Source: Verrucomicrobiota bacterium
GTDB taxonomy: Bacteria; Verrucomicrobiota; Verrucomicrobiia; Chthoniobacterales; Terrimicrobiaceae
Assembly (NCBI GenBank): GCA_017305195.1
Contig: JAFKMU010000054.1
Span: forward strand, 47,499 to 111,498
DNA: 64,000 bases
Reading direction: 5' to 3'
The translations under genes were made by a program, and so were the position numbers. A model generated the notes under the pieces. That model saw only the letters and a program-made list of their open reading frames with translations, did no database searches and was not told the DNA's origin. Below, piece after piece: positions 39,381 through 47,261 of this stretch. Every line of letters starts with the position of its first letter. Position 1 is the first letter of the stretch.

Positions 39381-39761
39381 TCAAGACACAGAGTACGGAT
39401 CGCTTCCGAGCGCCGACAGGATCTCGAGGGCGACCTGATTGCCTGGAGCCTGTTGCAAGACTCGCTCTGCGATTTGTCTGGCATGAACGTGATCGCCATC
39501 CTCAAACAAAGCCCGGGCGAGCAAAGACAGAGCGCGCACTCCCGGATTCAACCCCGAGGCCGCCGCGAGCGGGACGATGGCAGCATGTGGGTTTCCCATT
39601 TTCAGGTGGCATTCGCCGATGAGTTCCAGCGTCTTGAAATGGATGCACGCTTCCAGGCTCGCCTGTAGTCGCTCCAACGCCCCGGCGTAGAATCCCTCGG
39701 CCATGAACTTGCGCCCTGCCTCATAGGCTTCCAGGTTTTTGCTTTGTTCCGGAGCACTCAT
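39381..39761 (-). CDS. small TPR-like protein
   Basis: 126 residues with three helix-turn-helix repeats of TPR type (KFMAEGFYAGALERLQASLE, ECHLKMGNPHAAIVPLAAAS, RALFEDGDHVHARQIAERVL). There is no signal peptide or membrane segment. A protein-interaction role is likely; partners are unknown. The downstream membrane gene on the same strand may be cotranscribed with it. Confidence 0.65.
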   Translation of the reverse strand: MSAPEQSKNLEAYEAGRKFMAEGFYAGALERLQASLEACIHFKTLELIGECHLKMGNPHAAIVPLAAASGLNPGVRALSLLARALFEDGDHVHARQIAERVLQQAPGNQVALEILSALGSDPYSVS

Positions 39762-39776
39762 GCTGGCTATGTAGCC

Positions 39777-40097
39777 CTAACGATAACAACACACCGCTAG
39801 CGACGCACCGAGAAGGAAGACAAAGGCCACGACGCCGGGCAGGAGGTGCAGCCCGCCACGGAAAGCCACGATGGTCAGGATTATCATGAGCGCGTAAGCG
39901 TCGGCAAAGGCTGGCCTGGCATGCGCGGAGGCGGATATGCGGGGCCGGTCCGGAACGGCGGTCATGCTGTTAATCCACAGGGCGAGCGGGGCAAAGACGA
40001 TCCCGCCGCCGATCTGCATCTTGCGACGATGGCGGAAGAAGAGCGGCGAGGCTTCGCCGTGCGACTCCTCGGGAGATATCTGCGGTGCGGGGTTCAC
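39777..40097 (-). CDS. small hypothetical membrane protein
   Basis: 106 residues; function not recognised. Hydrophobic segments lie at about 29-46 (GGGIVFAPLALWINSM), 68-80 and 85-103 (LLPGVVAFVFLLGASLAVCC). The N-terminal 28 residues are charged. It lies 15 bases upstream of the TPR-like gene on the minus strand. Confidence 0.55.
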   Translation of the reverse strand: MNPAPQISPEESHGEASPLFFRHRRKMQIGGGIVFAPLALWINSMTAVPDRPRISASAHARPAFADAYALMIILTIVAFRGGLHLLPGVVAFVFLLGASLAVCCYR

Positions 40098-40288
40098 TTA
40101 GTTTTCAGCTAAGCAGGCTTCCCCCGCCCTGAGCAGGAAAACTCTGTTTCCGCGGGGAGCTTGGCGGAGCCGGCGGGGTGGTCTTTGCGCCGTCGGATGT
40201 TGAGGCCATAGGGTCAGACTCGCGGGTGGATTCCCCTCGCGGGGGATTGTTATTCCGCAGGACGTCGGGTTTGTCTCGCCGAACTCGC

Positions 40289-40309
40289 GGGTGGGCAAGA
40301 TGCCCACCC
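40289..40309. repeat. GGGTGGGCA hairpin in a non-coding stretch
   Basis: GGGTGGGCA and TGCCCACCC form a perfect 9-base stem with an AGA loop. It lies in the 260-base gene-free interval 40098-40357. ACTCGCGGGTGG occurs twice in that interval (near 40218 and 40283), suggesting a degenerate intergenic repeat. Nothing else was recognised in the interval. Confidence 0.55.
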
Positions 40310-40357
40310 TACGGGAAAATCCATTGGCGGAGCAGGTAGAGACTGCAGGCGTATTCC

Positions 40358-40786
40358 CTAATCCTGAGGCTCGAAGACGAGCTCGGTCACTTTCCACTTG
40401 GTCGGGGAGGAGTAGATGCGGCTGGTGGTGCGGATGTAGAGGCGGTCGCCGTCCTTGGTGGGGACGAGTCGCCAGATGAGGTCCTTGCCGGCGGTGGGAA
40501 AGGAGTACGGGTCGCCGTATTTCTTGAGATCCTTGGGGAGGAAGGTGACGAGGAGTCCCCGGCCCTTGTCGCCGGAGGGCAGCGGGGTCCATTGGCCGGT
40601 GAAGCGGTACTTCATGCGGTTCACGCCGTATTCGCTGCGCTCGAGGACACCGCGCACCTCGCCTTTTTTCTCCTCAAAGGAGACGTGGTAGAGAAACTTG
40701 AGCGTGGAGGCTTCAAACCGCTGGGGCGCCGCCACCGCCGTACCGAGTGCCAACAGAAAGAGAGCAAGAAAAGCACGTAGGGCCAT
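40358..40786 (-). CDS. secreted hypothetical protein
   Basis: 142 residues with a clear signal peptide (ALRAFLALFLLALGTAVAA). The mature part alternates beta-strand-like and polar stretches (FLYHVSFEEKKGEVRGVLER, RLYIRTTSRIYSSPTKWKVT), which suggests a small beta-sandwich or lipocalin-like periplasmic protein. No family was recognised. Confidence 0.65.
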   Translation of the reverse strand: MALRAFLALFLLALGTAVAAPQRFEASTLKFLYHVSFEEKKGEVRGVLERSEYGVNRMKYRFTGQWTPLPSGDKGRGLLVTFLPKDLKKYGDPYSFPTAGKDLIWRLVPTKDGDRLYIRTTSRIYSSPTKWKVTELVFEPQD

Positions 40787-40849
40787 CCGACACTAGGTAG
40801 CCCGAAACCGGGGTCGCCTCAAGATTTTCCGGCCTCGCGAAAATTCCGC

Positions 40850-40877
40850 TTGCGGAGGGATAAGCGCCCCTTATACT
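40850..40877 (+). promoter_or_regulatory. promoter of the attenuator leader
   Basis: TTGCGG (40850-40855) and TATACT (40872-40877) are 16 bases apart. Transcription would start near 40884, right at the leader peptide start. Confidence 0.65.
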
Positions 40878-40885
40878 AGGCGGCA

Positions 40886-40963
40886 GTGAAGCATCTCGTT
40901 TCCATCATGATTTCCGTCGTCTCCAAGGCCGTCGTCGGCCGGGGAGCCGTGGCATCGTGGTGA
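40886..40963 (+). CDS. regulatory leader peptide rich in Val/Ile/Leu
   Basis: A 25-codon frame from GTG 40886, or 18 codons from ATG 40907 (MISVVSKAVVGRGAVASW), ending at TGA 40961-40963. Nine of 25 codons are Leu, Ile or Val, including two Val-Val pairs. The pattern ISVV...GRG is reminiscent of enterobacterial ilv leader peptides. It is followed by a terminator whose 5' arm can instead pair with GCCGTGG (40946-40952) near the end of the frame. Size, codon content and position all suit ribosome-stalling attenuation. Confidence 0.6.
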   Translation: MKHLVSIMISVVSKAVVGRGAVASW

Positions 40964-40988
40964 ATTGAGAACTCACTGAAACGACAAA

Positions 40989-41024
40989 CCCACGGCCCTC
41001 TGAAGGCTGTGGGATTTTTTATTT
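40989..41024 (+). terminator. attenuator terminator upstream of the methyltransferase
   Basis: CCCACGGCC (40989-40997) pairs with GGCTGTGGG (41005-41013) around CTCTGAA, followed by ATTTTTTATTT. The competing antiterminator is GCCGTGG at 40946-40952 with CCACGGC at 40990-40996. Structure and spacing fit a translation-controlled attenuator. Confidence 0.8.
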
Positions 41025-41075
41025 CACGGCTGAATCAAAGGACAGTGGGTTGGTCCACCAAAAGAACCAACTCCA

Positions 41076-41867
41076 ATGAATCCAACTCGCCAAAAGTACA
41101 CGCCGGGACACACGGCCAGCGCGACTGCTTTCCAAGCGGCGCGCGACCTGGACACGCACGGCTTTTTCCTGACACCTCTGCTGCAACCGGGCTTTGACGT
41201 GCTCGACGCCGGATGCGGCCCGGGCACGATCACGACCGGACTCGCCCAGAGCGTTTTCCCCGGCCATGTGACGGCCTTTGACGTGTCGCAGAAGCAGCTC
41301 GACCAGGCCCGCCGCAACGCCCAGGGGCGCGAGATCGTGAATCTCGACTTCGTGGCCGGCACGGTGGACCAGCTCCCCTTTGCCGATGAGGCGTTTCATG
41401 TGGTGTTTGCCCACGCTTTGCTGGAGCACCTGCATGACCCGATGCCCGCGCTGAATGAGTTTCATCGCGTGACCAAGCCCGGCGGATTCCTCGGCGTGTG
41501 CAGCCCGGATTGGGATGCCATCGACCTGACCTCGCACCCGGTGCGCGTGGATCGCGCCATCCAGGCCTATCGCACATTGCAGGATTGCAATGGCGGCAAC
41601 ACCCGCGCCGGCAAGCACCTGGCCGACTGGATGGACAAGGCGGGATTTACCCCGCTGATGCACGATCTCTGGTACGAGGAGTACGAGGACCCGGCCACGA
41701 TGGCGGAGTACCTCGCCGTGCCGCTGGATCTCGCCGGACAGTTTCACCACGCGAACAACCTGCGCACCTGGGCGGCGAGCCCGGAGGCGGGCATCCGTCT
41801 CTGCTGGCGCTACGCCACCGGCATCCGCGCCGATGGCAATACGCGCAGCAATCTCGTGCTGGAGTAG
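41076..41867 (+). CDS. SAM-dependent methyltransferase under attenuator control
   Basis: 263 residues. Motif I is VLDAGCGPGTITTGLAQ, acidic motif VTAFDVSQKQLDQA, motif II FHVVFAHALLEHLHDP, and post-II VTKPGGFLGVCSPDW. It resembles UbiE-type class I enzymes; the substrate is unknown. The start lies 52 bases after the attenuator terminator. A small inverted repeat (GTTGGT 41049-41054, ACCAAC 41066-41071) sits just before the ATG and might mask initiation. The next gene is convergent, so the leader appears to serve this gene alone. Confidence 0.83.
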   Translation: MNPTRQKYTPGHTASATAFQAARDLDTHGFFLTPLLQPGFDVLDAGCGPGTITTGLAQSVFPGHVTAFDVSQKQLDQARRNAQGREIVNLDFVAGTVDQLPFADEAFHVVFAHALLEHLHDPMPALNEFHRVTKPGGFLGVCSPDWDAIDLTSHPVRVDRAIQAYRTLQDCNGGNTRAGKHLADWMDKAGFTPLMHDLWYEEYEDPATMAEYLAVPLDLAGQFHHANNLRTWAASPEAGIRLCWRYATGIRADGNTRSNLVLE

Positions 41868-41882
41868 CGGGATCGCCCGGCC

Positions 41883-42959
41883 TCAGGCCGCCGCAGTGGC
41901 GGCCGGAGCCGTGATCTCGCCGTGTACGACTTGGTGGACGTAACGCAGCTTTTCGACCACGGGCGGGGATATGACGAAGGGATACCCATCGCTCAGCCCC
42001 AGCCCGCGGTTAAGGTTGTTCAGGATGTGAGTGAGCGGGAACCAGCTCTTGATCATCTGATCAAAGGACTGCTTCGTCCCGCTCTGCAAGGGCCAGAGCT
42101 GCGGCTCATTCTCTCTCGGCGGAAATAACGCCAGCCCGCACGTGGCCGCTGTCTCCAGCGTGTCGCTCATGTGCAGATAGTGGGCCCAGGTTTCGGCCCA
42201 GTCCTCCCACGGATGCGACGTGGCATAGGAGGAAATAAAGCTCTCGCGCCAGTCGGCCGGAGCGCCCTGCGCGTAGTGCGCCTTCAGCGCCTCGCCGTAG
42301 TCCTGCGATTCATCGCCAAAGACCTCCCGGAAGGAATCGACTAATCCCCCGTCGCGAATGAGGCGATCCCAATAGTAATGCCCGACCTCGTGGCGGAAAT
42401 GCCCGAGCAGGGTGCGATAGGGTTCGCCGAGCTGCATGCGGCGCTTCTCGCGCTCGGCGTCGTCGGCCTCGGCGATGTTCAGCGTGATGAGCCCGTCGTC
42501 GTGGCCGGTCAGGACGGGTCCGTTTTCCGGGTCATCGGCGAGGAATTCAAAGCTCAGTCCGGTCTCGGGATTTTCCGACTTGGAAACCACGGGCAGGCCG
42601 AGATACAGCAGGCTGTAGACGAGGCGGTGCTTCGACCGCTCGATCTTTACCCAGGCCTCTTTGTTGCCGAGGATGGTCAGGTCGGGAATCTTCGTGGTCA
42701 ACCGGCAGGAGACACAGAAGGGGCTTTCGTCCTCGACGTTGACGGCCCAGTTGCAGACGTGCTCGTTCACATAGTTCGTGCAGAGCAGGTAGGAGTCGGG
42801 TTCCTGGCCGGGAACCTTCCACGCTCCATCGGCCCCGATCTCCAGGGAGCACAAATCCTGGCGCTCCGGCAGGTAGGCGAGCACGCTGCCGCAGTTCAGG
42901 CACTTGGAGTTTTCAAAATAGACCAGTTGGTCGCAGCTGTCGCAGTGGAAGATCTTCAT
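41883..42959 (-). CDS. putative zinc-binding metallopeptidase with N-terminal zinc ribbon
   Basis: 358 residues from the ATG at 42959. The N-terminal ribbon uses C6xxC9 and C20xxC23; additional Cys at 60, 69, 82 and 85 may form a second site. The peptidase motif is HEVGHYYWD (H190, E191, H194) in a long helical domain, with downstream Asp/Glu residues as candidate third ligands (YATSHPWEDWAETWAHYLH). It matches the family annotated as putative zinc-binding peptidase (DUF2248 type). Likely cytosolic, since no signal is present. Confidence 0.82.
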   Translation of the reverse strand: MKIFHCDSCDQLVYFENSKCLNCGSVLAYLPERQDLCSLEIGADGAWKVPGQEPDSYLLCTNYVNEHVCNWAVNVEDESPFCVSCRLTTKIPDLTILGNKEAWVKIERSKHRLVYSLLYLGLPVVSKSENPETGLSFEFLADDPENGPVLTGHDDGLITLNIAEADDAEREKRRMQLGEPYRTLLGHFRHEVGHYYWDRLIRDGGLVDSFREVFGDESQDYGEALKAHYAQGAPADWRESFISSYATSHPWEDWAETWAHYLHMSDTLETAATCGLALFPPRENEPQLWPLQSGTKQSFDQMIKSWFPLTHILNNLNRGLGLSDGYPFVISPPVVEKLRYVHQVVHGEITAPAATAAA

Positions 42960-43096
42960 GGGGAAATAGTTCTGGAGCTTATACTGCCCTCGCAGCGATC
43001 TCCAGGGGTTGTTTGGCCTGGCAGGCAGGCGGATGGTGTTGAGAGTGAGGCATCGCTGAGACGACAGTTCGGTCGTGCCCGGCTGGCCGCGTGTAT

Positions 43097-44692
43097 CTAT
43101 TTGCCCGTGGTTTTCGGCGGGAGGTCCTTGCGAAACATACTCTTGATCGGGTGTTCGTCGAGGACATTGGGCTCGATGCCGCCGATCTTGCCAGTGTCGT
43201 AAAACTGGATGCCGACATAATAATACAGCGGACAGACGGGCATGGCGCGGGTGACGAGCATGGTCTCGGCCTGCTGGAGGATGGCGGCGCGGCGGGCGGG
43301 CTCGGCCTCGCTGGCGGCCTCGGCGATGAGCTTGTCGTAGGCGGGGTCGCTCCAGCCGGTGCGGTTGTTGCCATTGCCGGTGACGAACATGTCGAGGAAG
43401 GTATTCGGGTCGGCGTAGTCGCCGAGCCAGCTGGAGCGAGCGATGTTGTACTCCAGCGAGTTGAGCGAGTTCAGGTAGACCTTCCACTCCTGCCGGGCCA
43501 GCTCGACGCGGATGCCGAGTTCGCGCGACCACATGTTTTGCAACTCGTCGGCGATGAAGCCATTCACCGCGCCTTCGCTGTAGAGGTAGGTCACAAGCGG
43601 GAAGCCCTTGCCGCCGGGATATCCCGCCTCGGCCAGCAGTTTGCGCGCGCGCTCGGGATCGAAGCCGGGGCCGGTCGGCGACGTGTACCCCTCGATGCCG
43701 GGTGGAACGAAGCTCGTGGCGGGCAACTCCCCTGCCCGCGTGATTTTCTGTGTGATGACGCGCTTGTCGATGGCGAGGGAAAAGGCCTCGCGCACGCGCA
43801 CGTCGTCAAAGGGCGGCTTGGCGCAGTTGAAGCGCAGGAAATACACGCCGAGGAAGGGCGCGGAGTGAAAGTACGGCTGCTTGCGCAGGTCGTCGAGCAG
43901 GGCCGGCGGAGCGAGCCCCTTGTCGAGCAGTACGTCGGCGACGCCGCTGGAGAAGAAGTTGAAGGCGACATTGTCCTTGCTCACCGGGAGGATGTCGACG
44001 GTCTGGAGCGCGACGTTGGCGGCATTCCAGTAGTAGGGATTTTTCTCCAGGCGGATGCGGTCGTTGATGCGCCATTCCTTCAGGACGTACGCGCCATTGC
44101 TCACGATGTGCTGGGGTTTGATCCACTCGTCGCCGTACTTCTCGATCGTGCGCACGGGCACGGGAAAGAGTGGCGGCGTGGCGCAGAGTTCGAGGAAGAA
44201 ATGCGTCGGATTCTCCAGCGTGACCTGGAGCGTGCGCGGGTCGAGCGCCTTCACGCCGACCTGGGAGAAGTTTGTGATCTTACCCTCGGCGAAGGCCTGG
44301 GCGTTCTTCACGTAAAAGAGCTGGTAGTTGTACGACGACGCGGTCTCCGGCGTGAGCGTGCGTTTCCAGGAATCCACGAAATCCTGCGCGGTGATCGGCG
44401 TGCCATCGCTCCATCGGGCATCGTCCCGGATGCGGAAGGTGTAAACGCGCTTGTCCTCCGAGATCGTCCATGACTCGGCCATGCCGGGCTGCGCGTGGCC
44501 CCTGGCGTCAAAGGTGGTCAGCCCCTCAAAGAGCGCCTGCACGACACGCCCCTCGGGCTGGCCGACGAGCAGGGCGGGATCGAGCGTTTCCGGCTCCGCG
44601 CCATTGAGGAAGACGAGGTCGGCGCGCTTCGTCAGGCGATCGCAACCCGCAATCACAAGCATCCCCGCCAGCATCCAGATACGTATCCTCAT
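43097..44692 (-). CDS. oligopeptide ABC transporter substrate-binding lipoprotein (OppA-like)
   Basis: About 531 residues from the ATG at 44692. It has a lipoprotein signal with lipobox VIAGC. The SBP_bac_5 domain shows EPETLDPALLVGQPEGRVV, LFEGLTTFDARG, DARWSDGTPITAQDFVDSWKR and SNGAYVLKEWRINDRIRLEKNPYYWN. It would deliver peptides to an Opp permease, but no permease is adjacent. Its start is only 11 bases from that of the divergent lipocalin. Confidence 0.92.
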   Translation of the reverse strand: MRIRIWMLAGMLVIAGCDRLTKRADLVFLNGAEPETLDPALLVGQPEGRVVQALFEGLTTFDARGHAQPGMAESWTISEDKRVYTFRIRDDARWSDGTPITAQDFVDSWKRTLTPETASSYNYQLFYVKNAQAFAEGKITNFSQVGVKALDPRTLQVTLENPTHFFLELCATPPLFPVPVRTIEKYGDEWIKPQHIVSNGAYVLKEWRINDRIRLEKNPYYWNAANVALQTVDILPVSKDNVAFNFFSSGVADVLLDKGLAPPALLDDLRKQPYFHSAPFLGVYFLRFNCAKPPFDDVRVREAFSLAIDKRVITQKITRAGELPATSFVPPGIEGYTSPTGPGFDPERARKLLAEAGYPGGKGFPLVTYLYSEGAVNGFIADELQNMWSRELGIRVELARQEWKVYLNSLNSLEYNIARSSWLGDYADPNTFLDMFVTGNGNNRTGWSDPAYDKLIAEAASEAEPARRAAILQQAETMLVTRAMPVCPLYYYVGIQFYDTGKIGGIEPNVLDEHPIKSMFRKDLPPKTTGK

Positions 44693-44703
44693 GGAAGCAC
44701 CCA

Positions 44704-45219
44704 ATGAAAACGAACCTGACCCTCCCTGCAATGCTGCTCCTCGGTCTTTTCCTCCCAGGCTGCGCCTCGCCCCCGCTCAAGACAGTCTCCTCGGTCGACC
44801 TGCAACGCTACTCGGGCAAATGGTACGAAATCGCCCGCTACCCGAACTGGTTCCAGCGGAAATGCGCCTGCCAGAGCACGGCGGAGTACGCGCCCCAGGC
44901 GAATGGTTCCATCAAGGTGACCAACACATGCCTCGACAAAAAGGGCCAAACGATCCAGGCCATCGGCAGGGCCTGGGTGGTGCCCGACAGCGGCAACGCC
45001 AAGCTGAAGGTGAGCTTCTTCGGCCCCTTCACCGGCGACTACTGGGTCATCGCCCTCGATCCGAAATACCAGTGGGCCGTGGTGGGACACCCGTCCCGCA
45101 AATACCTCTGGGTGCTGTCGCGCGAGCCGAAGCTGCCCGAGAAAACCTACCAGCACATCCTGGAGGAAATCAGCCAGGCAGGCTACGACACCTCCCGGCT
45201 GATCAAGGTCTCGAATTAA
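44704..45219 (+). CDS. blc: outer-membrane-type lipocalin lipoprotein (Blc-like)
   Basis: 171 residues. Lipobox LPGC at the end of the signal; the lipocalin signature is GKWYEIARYPNWFQRKC, with the second conserved block YWVIALDPKYQWAVVGHPSR and the third LWVLSREPKL. Bacterial lipocalins bind lysophospholipids or fatty acids at the outer membrane. The stop codon runs straight into the AGAGCCTCTCTGAAAA repeat end. Confidence 0.92.
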   Translation: MKTNLTLPAMLLLGLFLPGCASPPLKTVSSVDLQRYSGKWYEIARYPNWFQRKCACQSTAEYAPQANGSIKVTNTCLDKKGQTIQAIGRAWVVPDSGNAKLKVSFFGPFTGDYWVIALDPKYQWAVVGHPSRKYLWVLSREPKLPEKTYQHILEEISQAGYDTSRLIKVSN

Positions 45220-45298
45220 GAGCCTCTCTGAAAACTGTCGCCACCCGCCTGAAGGCGCCGGGGCGCTCCACACCGTGTCGATGGAGCGCCTTGGCGGG
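45219..45298. repeat. second palindromic element sharing the AGAGCCT.TCTGAAAA end
   Basis: AGAGCCTCTCTGAAAA (45219-45234) matches 15 of 16 bases of the end of the element at 4791. It starts on the last base of the lipocalin stop codon. The interior differs and forms a nested hairpin: CCCGCC (45244-45249) with GGCGGG (45293-45298), and GGCGCTCCA (45262-45270) with TGGAGCGCC (45282-45290). No clean right terminal repeat is visible, so it is degraded or a relative. Confidence 0.6.
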
Positions 45299-45339
45299 CG
45301 CAGTGCCGTCAGCAGGATTTCTTATAGAGCAGATTCACT

Positions 45340-45373
45340 AACCCTGTAGCCGCCGGGCAGTGGCTACAGGGTT
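45340..45373. terminator. perfect 12-bp inverted repeat between convergent genes
   Basis: AACCCTGTAGCC and GGCTACAGGGTT flank a 10-base loop, between the 3' ends of the lipocalin gene and the decarboxylase gene. There is no strong U-run. Position and stem favour a bidirectional terminator. Confidence 0.6.
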
Positions 45374-45386
45374 ATCTAAACAACTC

Positions 45387-47063
45387 TTAGTCCGCGGAAG
45401 GCGTGAGGAGTTTGTATCCGCTGTCGATGACATTCCCGGGAAGGGGTTGACTCTCCTCGTTCGGAATCATCACCTCGATGTAGGCGGCGCCAGTGCTGCT
45501 CTCGATTTTTGCGAGGATCTCCTCGAGTTCCGCGACCGTGCCCACCTTGGCGGAGATCCAGCCCTTGCAGCCAAAGGCCTCGGGGAGCAGATGATAATTG
45601 ACCGCAGCAAGGTCGTCGTAGCCGTGTCCGCGCTCGCTGATGACATCCTCAACGCCAAAAAGGCCGTTGTTGAGGACAAAAATCACAGGTTTCACCCCGT
45701 ACCGACCCATGGCGGCCAGTTCATTGAGAGTGAGCTGGTGGGAACCGTCGCCAGTGACCAGCCAGGTCCGACCGGAGGTCTTTGCCATGGCGACGCCAAA
45801 GGCTGCGGGCGTAGCCCAACCGATCGATCCCCAGAGTCCCTGCCCTTCCGCGCCAACACCCCCGGGGAGCAGCATCTTGTTGAGGTGCGTCATGCACGTC
45901 CCGGTCTCAATGACGAGCGTGTCGCCGGACTTCAGCACACGCTGAAGCCTGGGATAGAATGAAGCGGAGGAAAGAGGGTCGCCGCCATTGCCGGCAAGCG
46001 GCAGCAAATCCTTCGCAGAAGCAACCTTGCCTGGAAGGGGTGTGACCTTTTTGATCAGTGCGGACAGCACGTCGTCAATGGCGGTATTGACGAATACCTT
46101 GGTTCCGATCCGGACCCAGTTGTCGTTAATGGAAATCAACTTGCCGGGATCAAGCTTTTCGGTCCACATCCCCGTATTCAGCTCGGTCGGAATGATGCCG
46201 CCGATATCAAGCACAAGGTCGGCGGATTCCACCGCATTCTGGACGGCGGCAGAGGAAGACCATATGCCCGCGTAGAGGCCGACATATTGAGGAAGCGATT
46301 CATCAAGAACGCCCTTGTCATTGGGGGTGAGAGCCGCGGGAATGTTCGCCTTTGTGACGAATTCACTCGCCATGCCATTGATGCCATAGCGAGAGGTCAG
46401 CGCCGTGACCAAGGCAACGGGATTCTTTGCCGCCGCAAGCCTTTTCAGAATGGCTGCCACTGCGGCGTCCAGTTCCTGGGGGACACTTTGCTGGCGCTTG
46501 ATCTCGGAAATCGATTTGCCGGCCACAGGAGTGCCGATTACGGGCTGAATCCCATTCACCTCGGAAATCACGATGTGGGCTGGCTTGCTCTGGCGCAGAG
46601 CCTCGCGAATCACCCGCTCGAGTTCGTCAATGCAGTTGTCGGGGGTGAGGACTGCCGAAACGCAGGCGGCGGCCCCGGAAATGGGTTGGAAACGATCATA
46701 GTCCACATCGCCGAGATTATGATGGGTCAGCAGCCCCAGTCTCTGGATGCGCTCGCTGGGCAAACCGGTAAGGTGGAACACCGGCAGGCGGTGAGCCTTG
46801 CTGCCCATCACCCCGTTGATCGCGGAGAGCTCGCCGACACCGTAGGTCGTCGTGAGGAGCGCCGCGCCGCGGACACGGGCATACCCGTCGGCGGCATATG
46901 CTGCGTTCAGTTCATTCGCGGATGCCACCCACTCAAGGGCGGGAACCTGCTCCACGGCATCATCGATAGAAAAAGCATAGTCTCCGGGGACTCCGAAGAT
47001 CTTATCGATACCAAGTTGAGCAAGCCTGCTTAGGGTATATTGTGCGACGGTCGGTGTTTTCAT
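45387..47063 (-). CDS. thiamine-diphosphate-dependent pyruvate/indolepyruvate decarboxylase
   Basis: 558 residues with three TPP-enzyme domains. The catalytic Glu is E51 in ASANELNAAYAADGYAR. The His pair H114-H115 in LTHHNLGD is diagnostic of decarboxylases of the PDC/IPDC group rather than acetolactate synthase. The TPP/Mg motif is GDGSHQLTLNELAAMGRYG ending in NN. It decarboxylates a 2-keto acid to an aldehyde; pyruvate or indolepyruvate are the usual substrates. An 11-G run lies 58 bases upstream of the ATG. Confidence 0.9.
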   Translation of the reverse strand: MKTPTVAQYTLSRLAQLGIDKIFGVPGDYAFSIDDAVEQVPALEWVASANELNAAYAADGYARVRGAALLTTTYGVGELSAINGVMGSKAHRLPVFHLTGLPSERIQRLGLLTHHNLGDVDYDRFQPISGAAACVSAVLTPDNCIDELERVIREALRQSKPAHIVISEVNGIQPVIGTPVAGKSISEIKRQQSVPQELDAAVAAILKRLAAAKNPVALVTALTSRYGINGMASEFVTKANIPAALTPNDKGVLDESLPQYVGLYAGIWSSSAAVQNAVESADLVLDIGGIIPTELNTGMWTEKLDPGKLISINDNWVRIGTKVFVNTAIDDVLSALIKKVTPLPGKVASAKDLLPLAGNGGDPLSSASFYPRLQRVLKSGDTLVIETGTCMTHLNKMLLPGGVGAEGQGLWGSIGWATPAAFGVAMAKTSGRTWLVTGDGSHQLTLNELAAMGRYGVKPVIFVLNNGLFGVEDVISERGHGYDDLAAVNYHLLPEAFGCKGWISAKVGTVAELEEILAKIESSTGAAYIEVMIPNEESQPLPGNVIDSGYKLLTPSAD

Positions 47064-47121
47064 GTGGAGAGTAGCGCGGTCGTCTTGTAGGTGACGAAAC
47101 TAGGAAGACGGAAGCTCAGAA

Positions 47122-47132
47122 GGGGGGGGGGG
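47122..47132. repeat. 11-base homopolymeric G tract
   Basis: Eleven consecutive G on the plus strand (C on the coding strand of the decarboxylase), 58 bases upstream of that gene's start codon, in the region where its promoter must lie. Such tracts slip during replication. No clear promoter boxes were identified around it. Confidence 0.75.
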
Positions 47133-47206
47133 AAATTGTCTTAGGCTTACTCTTTGACCGGAACGAAAAAAACGAGTCGCGTCGGCGGACGATCGCGATC
47201 TAAACG

Positions 47207-47236
47207 AAAAGGCCCGCGTTTTGCCGCGGGCCTTTT
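47207..47236 (-). terminator. rho-independent terminator of the M16/DUF1844 operon
   Basis: AAAAGGCCCGCG (47207-47218) and CGCGGGCCTTTT (47225-47236) form a perfect 12-base stem with a six-base loop. A/T flanks give a U-run on either strand. It lies 26 bases past the DUF1844 stop on the minus strand. Confidence 0.9.
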
Positions 47237-47261
47237 CTGGGAATTATCTGGTCGGAATCCT

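Noticed and set aside
40098..40592. A 164-codon minus-strand frame upstream of the small membrane gene
   Set aside because: It runs through the GGGTGGGCA hairpin repeat and the out-of-frame secreted protein gene, with Pro/Arg-rich shadow composition.
40886..40963. Reading the leader as a tryptophan-type leader because it ends in Trp before the stop
   Set aside because: There is only one Trp codon, while nine codons are branched-chain; tandem Trp codons would be expected.
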